This document shows positions 1-5,492 of a stretch of DNA of 5,492 nucleotides, piece after piece (position 1 is the stretch's first letter; each line of letters opens with the position of its first letter). The notes under the pieces were generated by a model that searched no databases, was not told the DNA's origin, and saw only the letters and a list, made by a program, of their open reading frames with translations. This DNA comes from an uncultured Clostridia bacterium. GTDB taxonomy: Bacteria; Bacillota; Clostridia; Lachnospirales; Lachnospiraceae. A program made the position numbers and the translations under genes. The DNA lies in assembly GCA_946611595.1 (NCBI GenBank), contig CAMODY010000119.1, forward strand, positions 1-5,492, given 5' to 3'.

Positions 1-120
1 CGGGGCCTTACCGGAACATGCCGTCAAAATACAGCACAAGACAATAAACGGAACCAACAGAGACTTCATGCGTTTCAGCGTTGTTTTTTTCCTGCCCCTG
101 TGAATCTCCTTTCCCCTCAT
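1..120 (-). CDS. Putative lipoprotein, N-terminus only (cut by window edge)
   Basis: Read on the minus strand, an open frame runs off the left edge and encodes a lipoprotein-type signal peptide. A basic stretch (RGRKK...LKR) is followed by a hydrophobic core (LLVPFIVLCCIL) and a lipobox LTAC-SG, where the Cys would be lipidated by Lgt and the signal cut by signal peptidase II. The mature protein would sit on the outer face of the membrane. Only a few mature residues (CSGKAP) are visible, so the function cannot be named. The start is uncertain. ATG at 120 has only a weak GGTAGGTG ahead of it and gives a lipobox Cys at residue 35, which is long. In-frame ATG at 69 gives a textbook Cys at residue 18 but has no ribosome binding site at normal spacing. 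A further in-frame ATG at 132 is too close to the predicted -10 box. The gene is divergent from the M6 peptidase gene and may be co-regulated with it. Confidence 0.62.
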   Translation of the reverse strand, partial: MRGKEIHRGRKKTTLKRMKSLLVPFIVLCCILTACSGKAP

Positions 121-136
121 TACACCTACCATTTCA

Positions 137-164
137 AGTATATCACACTGCATCCCTGTAACAA
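137..164 (-). promoter_or_regulatory. Predicted promoter of the lipoprotein gene (extended -10)
   Basis: On the minus strand, TATACT (137-142) is preceded by TGA (143-145), giving an extended -10 element. A -35-like TTGTTA (159-164, four of six matches to TTGACA) lies 16 bp upstream. Transcription would start near 130, leaving about 10 nt before ATG 120 or about 60 nt before ATG 69. The 12-base block GTGTGATATACT is mirrored on the opposite strand at the peptidase promoter. This is a prediction from consensus matching only. Confidence 0.55.
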
Positions 165-183
165 CTTTTTCTTCATAAATTAA

Positions 184-212
184 TAGTTACGACATTTTTT
201 GTGTGCTATACT
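184..212 (+). promoter_or_regulatory. Predicted promoter of the M6 peptidase gene (extended -10)
   Basis: TATACT at 207-212 is preceded by TGC (204-206), an extended -10. The -35 region is poor: TAGTTA (184-189) at a 17-bp spacer matches only three of six consensus positions, so the extended -10 or an activator probably matters. Transcription would begin near 219. This excludes the upstream in-frame GTG at 201 as the start and leaves a leader of about 18 nt carrying the ribosome binding site. Confidence 0.55.
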
Positions 213-224
213 GATGGCATATTC

Positions 225-230
225 AGGAGG
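225..230 (+). promoter_or_regulatory. Ribosome binding site that fixes the M6 peptidase start
   Basis: A perfect AGGAGG sits 6 nt before ATG 237. The open frame extends upstream to a GTG at 201, but that codon has no such site and overlaps the predicted -10 box. Starting at 237 also places a basic signal-peptide n-region (MRKRFLQK) at the very N-terminus. Confidence 0.9.
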
Positions 231-236
231 GATAAT

Positions 237-3200
237 ATGAGAAAAAGATTTCTGCAAAAATCAGTTCTTGTTATCACAGCTTTGTTACTTGCAGCCGGCT
301 TGCTGCTTGGACAAAACACATCCGCTTCCGCAGAGGAAATGCCTCCTTCTGAAACAGGCATAGCTGCGGAAGAATCTACAACGATCACCGAAACAGAAGC
401 CGAAAAAGCTGAACACATCACCTTCTCTTCCGAAATGCTTGCGGCTGCTAAGGACCGCTTTGGTTTAAACAGACGCATGCAGCTTTTCAATGCGCTCCCA
501 TCGCCCGCAGATTCCGGAAAGATCTTAGAATCCGCGTCCTTGCCGTACACGGGAAATGCGAAGGTTATTGCATTCCATGTCACTTTTCAAGATCAGAAAT
601 TTGAAGATGGCGATACGGAAGACGCGCTCCAGAAAGCGATCGGCGTTGATACGGCAGGCAACACCTACGCTCCTTTATTCAATAATCAATACGGCAGTCT
701 TTCCGGCTACTACCAAAGAGCATCTTACGGAAAGCTTTCAATTGCCGGCGATACCTATGTTTACGATGCACAGAAAGCAAAAGAAGACTACGAAGACAGC
801 ACTGAATTGTGCCGGGAACTCCTTGACGCAATGAATGCAACAATTGATTTCAGCAAGTATGATGCAAATGCAGACGGTCTGATCGACTGCCTCTATTTGC
901 ATATTCCATATGACTCAAGCGATAAATGGAACTCAACATGGTGGCCGAACTGCGGCAATTTGATCGATGAAGAGAACATGACATATGATGGCGTTCATGC
1001 CGCATCCCGCGTCATCCTAAGCAGAAAAATCAACACAGATGATGGCGTTCGGACGCTGATCCACGAAAGCGGACATGCCATGGGCTTTCCGGATTACTAT
1101 TCCTTCGATAAAACACCGGATCCGACCGGAGGAGCAAATCAACTGACAGGTATCCTGACCTTCGACATGATGGATACCAATACAGGTGACCATAATGGCT
1201 TTTCCAAGTGGATCGCAGGGTGGCTTACAAACGCCGATGTCACGCTTGTGAATGCAAATGAAAATGGAGTTGTTGCAACAAGGAACGGCCAAGCGGTCGG
1301 GACCGTTAACGAGGACGGCTCTGTGACATTGAACCTGGAAAGCTTTGATTCAGATGAAATAAGCAAAACCGGCGGCATCATTGTTGTCGGAAACAATGTA
1401 CAGAATGCATTTGGGAATTATTTTCTCATTCAGTATGATACCTTTGCCGGAAACCAACAGGTTTATTACGGAGAGAATAAGCCGCTTCCTTCCGGATTTC
1501 GCGTCTACCGTGTGCAGGCGGAATTAGACGAGTATGGCCAGTTAAAGCGCAATAATACCCACTATCCGCTTTATGACAAACTGATCGAACTCGTGGATCC
1601 GGATTATAAAGCGGAACATACGACCCTTAACGATCCCTACGTTCCAACCGGATTTGCTGCAGAGACATACAACTGTATGTTCTACGGAGGCTCTTCGCTG
1701 ACCCCGCTCACCGGACCATCTACGAACTTCCGTGAGGATATCAGTATTGGTTTCACCGGCATTTCAATTGATTTCCTCGAATCGGGTACGAATAGCGGTA
1801 CACTTAAAATTTCCTACTCCGAAGAACATAAACCAACGGTGGAAGAATTAGACGTGAAACTCACCGAAGGCGTTGCTGCTCCCGGCGTATTTGAAGTGAC
1901 CTTAAAAGGAAACCGCAACCTGCTCTTTGGTGTCTTTGGATCGCAGGGAATTTCCGCATCTATTAAAGAGGGAGAAGACTTCCTTGTCACGGACTCTTTG
2001 CGTGCCCCAAATTATGACCTCGATGGGGATACCATCACCGCGAAATTCCACTTCGACATCGACACCTTAAAACCAGGACGAACCGTTGTTGTCCGCTGCA
2101 GGGAAGGCGCCTTTGACATCGGCAAAGAAGGTGAATGGTCGAAACCGTTTGAGTTCGAAATTCCAATTACAACAGATATGACAGAGATTGCGGAGTCCGG
2201 ATACATTGAGGACACGGTCGTAGAGAATAAAGGACAGGCCCTCACTCCTGTTCAGCGGGCAAAAGATGGCAGCTATTTCTTCTATGGATATGTTGCAAGC
2301 TTTCTTCCGACAAGCTCCACCGACATCTATAAATATACATTCACAGGTGAAAATCCGACTAATGTAACAAGGGAACTTTTAACTTCGGGAAGCACAGAGC
2401 GGACAGAAGCGGTCGATTATATCAACAATATCTATCAAATTCCGGCAACCGAGGGTGCTTCAAGCCTTCCGGAAAATGCAGAGCTTGGCAGATATACAGA
2501 GGTTCTGGATGCAGTTCAAATCGGAGACTATTACTACGCAGCTTCCTTCCGGAAATACGATTACACAGATTCGGAGCCAAACCGCATGGCAATCAGCAAA
2601 TTCGACGCAGAAGGAAATCTGATTGAGCAGATCTTTCCTGCCGGGAATGAGATTAAGCAGGAGCCCGGAAGTTCAAGTCGTGTAAGGATCCTTGTAGGGC
2701 CTGCTGAAAAAATTGCAGTCACGTTGTTCGAGCCTTTCCAGGACCGCATCGCTCTTTACCTCACAGGAAACATGGCAACATTTTTCCTTGATCAGGATTT
2801 GAAACTGGTGTCCCGTTTGAATAATTACTCCTCCGGCTGTGGCACATGGCTGGAAGATGGAAGCTATATTACCTTCGGCCAGCGCATTCTCCCAACAAGC
2901 GAATCCAACGAAAGTGATTTCCCGCGTACGAATATGATCTGCTACGACCTCACTACGGTCATTGATCCACTGCAGTATAAGGCAGAAAGCGAGACCGGTG
3001 AAAAGACCCCTGTTTGGGTCTATGGCGAAGAAGAAGATTTATTGTTTGTCGCACATAGAAATGTGGATGATGATACTGCATTCGAGCACTTCACCGGCGT
3101 GCAGGTCGACGGAAATAACTTGTCTGATAAAGACTATACCGCAACCCCGGGCAGTGTTCATATCGCGCTGCACCCTGAGTATCTTGCAACACTTTCCGAA

Positions 3201-3467
3201 GGAACACATACACTGAGCGTTCTCTTCGACGACGGAAAAGCGGATGTCAACTTTACAATTCAGAAAGAGAAGGCGGATCCGGACGATAAAAAAACAGACC
3301 CGGATGATAAAAAGTCCGACACAACGCCGGACAACAAAAAGGCTGATCAGGCCCCGGATACCGGAGACCATAACCAGCCAGTTATTTGGATCATTGTGAT
3401 GGCTGCAGCCGTTTGCATTATCCTCGCAGCCGTAATCGTCGTTTTCGTCAGAAGACGCAAGAAGTAA
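237..3467 (+). CDS. Secreted M6-type (immune inhibitor A-like) zinc metallopeptidase with LPxTG-like wall anchor
   Basis: This 1076-residue extracellular protein probably hydrolyses proteins or peptides at the cell surface; the substrate is unknown. Residues 1-32 are a signal peptide (MRKRF n-region, Leu/Ala-rich core, cleavage after ASA-32). The catalytic domain begins near residue 106 and shows M6 hallmarks: FQDQKF (117-122), GYYQRASYGKLSI, and an Asp-rich loop DANADGLID (209-217) that could bind calcium. The zinc site is HESGHAMGFPDYY (276-288), with H276 and H280 as ligands, E277 as catalytic base and D286 as the likely third ligand. FDMMD (309-313) then GFSKWIAGWL matches the Met-turn and C-terminal helix region. 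GNYFLIQYD and LPSGFRVYRVQ complete the M6 pattern. Residues about 560-640 look like a beta-sandwich, and 642-935 are unrecognised. Residues about 937-1010 resemble an Ig/X2-like module (VDGNNLSDKDYT... GTHTLSVLF). Then come an Asp/Lys repeat linker (1013-1035), APDTGD (1039-1044), one membrane helix (about 1048-1071) and RRRKK. The frame is intact. Family assignment is strong; exact substrate and anchoring are inferred. Confidence 0.93.
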   Translation: MRKRFLQKSVLVITALLLAAGLLLGQNTSASAEEMPPSETGIAAEESTTITETEAEKAEHITFSSEMLAAAKDRFGLNRRMQLFNALPSPADSGKILESASLPYTGNAKVIAFHVTFQDQKFEDGDTEDALQKAIGVDTAGNTYAPLFNNQYGSLSGYYQRASYGKLSIAGDTYVYDAQKAKEDYEDSTELCRELLDAMNATIDFSKYDANADGLIDCLYLHIPYDSSDKWNSTWWPNCGNLIDEENMTYDGVHAASRVILSRKINTDDGVRTLIHESGHAMGFPDYYSFDKTPDPTGGANQLTGILTFDMMDTNTGDHNGFSKWIAGWLTNADVTLVNANENGVVATRNGQAVGTVNEDGSVTLNLESFDSDEISKTGGIIVVGNNVQNAFGNYFLIQYDTFAGNQQVYYGENKPLPSGFRVYRVQAELDEYGQLKRNNTHYPLYDKLIELVDPDYKAEHTTLNDPYVPTGFAAETYNCMFYGGSSLTPLTGPSTNFREDISIGFTGISIDFLESGTNSGTLKISYSEEHKPTVEELDVKLTEGVAAPGVFEVTLKGNRNLLFGVFGSQGISASIKEGEDFLVTDSLRAPNYDLDGDTITAKFHFDIDTLKPGRTVVVRCREGAFDIGKEGEWSKPFEFEIPITTDMTEIAESGYIEDTVVENKGQALTPVQRAKDGSYFFYGYVASFLPTSSTDIYKYTFTGENPTNVTRELLTSGSTERTEAVDYINNIYQIPATEGASSLPENAELGRYTEVLDAVQIGDYYYAASFRKYDYTDSEPNRMAISKFDAEGNLIEQIFPAGNEIKQEPGSSSRVRILVGPAEKIAVTLFEPFQDRIALYLTGNMATFFLDQDLKLVSRLNNYSSGCGTWLEDGSYITFGQRILPTSESNESDFPRTNMICYDLTTVIDPLQYKAESETGEKTPVWVYGEEEDLLFVAHRNVDDDTAFEHFTGVQVDGNNLSDKDYTATPGSVHIALHPEYLATLSEGTHTLSVLFDDGKADVNFTIQKEKADPDDKKTDPDDKKSDTTPDNKKADQAPDTGDHNQPVIWIIVMAAAVCIILAAVIVVFVRRRKK
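3273..3341 (+). repeat. Short tandem repeat encoding the Asp/Pro/Lys-rich wall linker
   Basis: Two 21-base units (3273-3293 and 3294-3314) encode ADPDDKK and TDPDDKK. A longer, divergent 27-base unit (3315-3341) encodes SDTTPDNKK. This charged, proline-containing segment lies just before the sorting signal, where surface proteins usually carry an extended wall-spanning spacer. The Lys codons create A-tracts that read as U-tracts on the opposite strand and may help terminate fbp transcription. Confidence 0.8.
3309..3332 (-). terminator. Candidate intrinsic terminator for fbp, inside the peptidase linker
   Basis: On the minus strand, GTCCG (3332-3328) pairs with CGGAC (3318-3314) around a 9-nt loop and is followed at once by TTTTT (3313-3309). 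The stem is short (5 bp, G+C-rich), so efficiency may be modest. It lies about 138 nt past the fbp stop codon, within codons for the linker of the convergent peptidase gene. Confidence 0.42.
3336..3353 (-). terminator. Weak second hairpin plus U-tract for fbp
   Basis: On the minus strand, GGCCTGATCAGCC (3353-3341) can form a short bulged hairpin and is followed by TTTTT (3340-3336). fbp transcription would meet it just before the stronger candidate at 3309-3332, so the two could act in tandem. About four base pairs with a bulge is weak support on its own. Confidence 0.22.
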
Positions 3468-3469
3468 AA

Positions 3470-5431
3470 TTACTTTTCAGTCAGTAAACCATTTCGATAT
3501 GCTTTCAGCAATTCCTCAAGGTCCGCAACACGGGCCTTGAGTTCTTTTCCGGTGTCAGTATCTGCCACTTTCTTTCTCTTTCCAAGGCTGTGTTTCATAA
3601 CGATTTCCGAGCTGATGCTGATCTCGTCCAGAACGGCTTTTTCCATCGTCTCAAACGGCGGATGCGCCGCAAGCACAAGCCCGTAGGAATTGTAAATCAG
3701 CGTATAGCCGGCATTGCCGGTCTGCTCCTGGTAAGCTTTCGAAAAGCCGCCATCGATCACAAGAAGTTTTCCGCCGCATTTGATCGGCGACTCACCCTTC
3801 TTAACGATGACCGGAACATGTCCGTTTACAATATGCGGCTCGCCCTCTTCAAGTCCAAACTCCTTAAAGATCTTATCCACGATCTCTTCTTTCTCATAAA
3901 GCGTGTAATATGGATTCTTCGGTTCTTTGTGCGTCTCTTTATCCGCGATAAAGTAGCGCTCAAACGTTGTCATCTTATCCTTGCCATAAACAGGGGAATA
4001 TTTGCCCTGCCAGATATACCAGAGGATATCGAGGCCCTGCGCCTTCTCTTCCGGATCGTCGCTGTAGAAGCCTTTCCGCGCATAGAGTTCTAAGATGTCA
4101 TACAACTCTTTGCCGCTGTACTTTTCTCCATAAATATCAACTTCGCGGAAACTGCCGTCCTCGTTCAGCGGCACGCAGCCGTGATACAGGAGATTTCCAT
4201 TATAGACTTTATAAAGATTGCCTTTCCTGTAGAGGAAGCCAATATGTTTTTGCAAACGTCCGCTGTGAAGGAAGCTCTCTTTCAAGTGATCAAGCAGCGC
4301 GCGCTCTTCTGCAGTCAGCGCATATGGATCTTTTGGATCAACGGTCGGAAGATCCATGTCGCGCATCTCATATTCTTTTCCGTCAATGAGGATCGTGCCT
4401 TTTTCATAATCGATCTTATCTAAGAGCGCCCGGTCTTCCATGTCCCATTCCGGATGACGTCTTACGATCTGTCCCTCCAGCTTAAACTGGATCATCGCAA
4501 CAGCCTTCTGCATCTTCGAATCGATTCCCGCATCGGCTTTGTCGTACAGATTGTCGTTATCAGTTACAGTGAAGATCTGTTCACATGGATTTTTATAGGT
4601 CTCCATTGCGAAACGCATCAGCGGGATCAGGTTGATGCCATAAGCTTCCTCTAAGATTGCAAGATTTGCATACCGCGCGGAAATGCGCAGGATATTGCAA
4701 ATGCAGAGCGGAGATCCGGCCGCCGCGCCCATCCAGAGGATATCATGATTACCCCACTGGATGTCGACAGAATGATGTGCCATCAGGTCATCCATGATCC
4801 TGTGCGGATACGGACCTCTGTCGTAGATGTCTCCAATTACGTGAAGATGTTCGATGATAAAGCGGCGGATCAGGTGGCAAAGCGCAATGATCAGTTCGCT
4901 CGCAATTCCCGTTTCGATCACTGCATCTATGATCTCGTTATAGTAGTCTGCCTGGTTTTCGATCTCCGGATGTCCGCTCATCAGTTCTTCGATAATATAA
5001 GCGAATCCTTCCGGAAGCGCCTTGCGGACCTTGGATCTTGTATATTTCGAGGATGCAACTTTGCAGACACGTGTCAGGCGAAGGATCGTTACTCTCCGCC
5101 AGTCATCAATTGCTCCATCCTCGCTTGCCTTCTTTTCCATTTGCGGGAGCTTGATCTCCGGATAGTAGATCAGCATGGCAAGGCTTCGCTTTTCCGGAAT
5201 CCCCATCGTGATCCCGAACTCTTCTTCAATCTTGCGCTGCACTGCGCCGGAGCCGTTGCACATAATGTTTCGGAACTGCTCATACTCCCCGTGGAGGTCG
5301 GTAATGAAATGCTCCGTCCCCTTCGGCAGGTTCATGATCGCCTTCAGATTCACAATTTCAGTCGCCGTTTCCGCAATATTCGGATACTGCGTGGAAAGCA
5401 GTTTTAAGTATTTGAGTTTTTCCTGATCCAT
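3470..5431 (-). CDS. fbp: Fructose-1,6-bisphosphatase, class III
   Basis: This cytoplasmic enzyme of gluconeogenesis hydrolyses fructose 1,6-bisphosphate to fructose 6-phosphate and phosphate. The protein is 653 residues, within the usual size of class III enzymes, which are found mainly in Firmicutes. It carries the calcineurin-type metallophosphatase motifs in order: TDLHGEY (D45, H47), GDIYDRG (200-206; D201, D204, R205), GNHD (227-230), YHGCVP (H418) and NGHVPV (536-541), followed by LLVIDGG (556-562). These residues would hold a two-metal centre; family members are known to need manganese. The long segment between GNHD and NGHVPV is typical of class III and sets it apart from shorter phosphatases. 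All motifs are intact. The start is ATG 5431, preceded by AAAGGAAG at good spacing. The gene appears monocistronic in this window and converges on the peptidase gene with two bases between the stop codons. The C-terminal end (residues 631-639) is encoded by DNA that also forms the peptidase gene's predicted terminator. Confidence 0.97.
   Translation of the reverse strand: MDQEKLKYLKLLSTQYPNIAETATEIVNLKAIMNLPKGTEHFITDLHGEYEQFRNIMCNGSGAVQRKIEEEFGITMGIPEKRSLAMLIYYPEIKLPQMEKKASEDGAIDDWRRVTILRLTRVCKVASSKYTRSKVRKALPEGFAYIIEELMSGHPEIENQADYYNEIIDAVIETGIASELIIALCHLIRRFIIEHLHVIGDIYDRGPYPHRIMDDLMAHHSVDIQWGNHDILWMGAAAGSPLCICNILRISARYANLAILEEAYGINLIPLMRFAMETYKNPCEQIFTVTDNDNLYDKADAGIDSKMQKAVAMIQFKLEGQIVRRHPEWDMEDRALLDKIDYEKGTILIDGKEYEMRDMDLPTVDPKDPYALTAEERALLDHLKESFLHSGRLQKHIGFLYRKGNLYKVYNGNLLYHGCVPLNEDGSFREVDIYGEKYSGKELYDILELYARKGFYSDDPEEKAQGLDILWYIWQGKYSPVYGKDKMTTFERYFIADKETHKEPKNPYYTLYEKEEIVDKIFKEFGLEEGEPHIVNGHVPVIVKKGESPIKCGGKLLVIDGGFSKAYQEQTGNAGYTLIYNSYGLVLAAHPPFETMEKAVLDEISISSEIVMKHSLGKRKKVADTDTGKELKARVADLEELLKAYRNGLLTEK
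3515..3548 (+). terminator. Intrinsic terminator of the M6 peptidase gene, inside fbp coding sequence
   Basis: On the plus strand, an 11-bp stem (3515-3525 with 3531-3541, one T-G wobble at 3522/3534) closes a 5-nt loop CAACA and is followed by TTCTTTT (3542-3548). It starts 48 nt after the peptidase stop codon. The minus strand has no T-run after the hairpin, so it should act only on plus-strand transcripts. The stem spans exactly nine fbp codons (residues 631-639, LKARVADLE). Confidence 0.75.
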
Positions 5432-5435
5432 ATTT

Positions 5436-5443
5436 CTTCCTTT
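5436..5443 (-). promoter_or_regulatory. fbp: Ribosome binding site of fbp
   Basis: On the minus strand, AAAGGAAG precedes ATG 5431. The AAAGGA core is 6 nt from the start codon. It supports this start, which also gives the normal class III N-terminus (MDQEKLKYL). The same AAAGG can pair with CCTTT just upstream (5450-5454). Confidence 0.8.
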
Positions 5444-5459
5444 CTCATAAAAGGTCTTG

Positions 5460-5465
5460 ATTATA
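5460..5465 (-). promoter_or_regulatory. fbp: Predicted -10 box of fbp
   Basis: On the minus strand, a perfect TATAAT lies in an A+T-rich stretch 28 bp before the fbp start codon. Transcription would start near 5453, giving a leader of about 20-25 nt. No good -35 match is visible at 16-18 bp (the positions read close to AAAGGC), so the box may be used with an activator or may be a chance match. Confidence 0.45.
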
Positions 5466-5492
5466 TTATTTGTTATACGCTTGCCTTTATCT

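Noticed and set aside
201..236. Extension of the peptidase gene to an upstream in-frame GTG, adding 12 residues
   Set aside because: The GTG overlaps the extended -10 box, has no ribosome binding site, and would put non-signal residues ahead of the signal peptide; ATG 237 has a perfect AGGAGG.
206..583. A 125-codon minus-strand open frame opposite the start of the peptidase gene
   Set aside because: It overlaps the signal peptide and propeptide codons of a well-supported gene and shows no domain or start signals.
861..887. A dockerin or EF-hand domain at DANADGLID
   Set aside because: A single Asp-rich loop at this place is a usual part of M6 catalytic domains; there is no second loop or helix pair that a dockerin would need.
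3590..4093. A 167-codon open frame on the plus strand opposite fbp
   Set aside because: It is antisense to fbp, its basic and aromatic composition is typical of a shadow frame, and it has no supporting start signals.
4745..5407. A 220-codon open frame on the plus strand opposite fbp
   Set aside because: It lies wholly antisense to a clearly conserved enzyme, has no recognisable motif or good ribosome binding site, and reads as a complement of fbp codons.
5387..5447. A 14-codon upstream open frame starting in the fbp leader (ATG 5447) and overlapping the fbp start
   Set aside because: It is out of frame with fbp, has no ribosome binding site of its own within the short predicted leader, and its sequence shows no attenuator-like codon run.

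Overview
The window looks like chromosomal DNA of a Gram-positive Firmicute, most likely a gut-type Clostridia such as Lachnospiraceae. The evidence is a strong AGGAGG ribosome binding site, extended -10 promoters, a secreted protein with a sortase-type C-terminus, a neighbouring lipoprotein, and a class III (Firmicutes-type) fructose-1,6-bisphosphatase. The family placement is inference and was not tested by any search. Base composition and codon choice look uniform across the genes. I see no mobile element, CRISPR array, tRNA or rRNA.

Layout. Positions 1-120 hold the first codons of a lipoprotein gene on the minus strand, cut off by the window edge. Positions 121-236 are a short divergent intergenic region with two back-to-back promoters built on nearly the same sequence, GTGTGnTATACT, in mirrored orientation. 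Positions 237-3467 (+) encode a 1076-residue secreted, probably wall-anchored, M6-type zinc metallopeptidase. It has a signal peptide, an HExxHxxGxxD catalytic domain, a long C-terminal region of uncertain fold, an Ig/X2-like module, an Asp/Lys-rich repeat linker and an LPxTG-like sorting signal (APDTGD). Positions 3470-5431 (-) encode a complete class III fructose-1,6-bisphosphatase (fbp), with its own ribosome binding site and a -10 box close to the right edge.

How the pieces relate. The lipoprotein and the peptidase may be co-regulated, because their promoters mirror each other and share a GTWAC element; both products are envelope proteins. The fbp gene is housekeeping gluconeogenesis and appears unrelated in function. 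The two large genes converge with only two bases between their stop codons. Each gene's best transcription terminator therefore lies inside the coding sequence of the other. The peptidase gene has a good hairpin plus U-tract about 48 nt into fbp. fbp has weaker hairpins whose U-tracts come from the Lys codons of the peptidase linker. I do not see a clearly new biological system here; these promoter and terminator arrangements are the points most worth checking.
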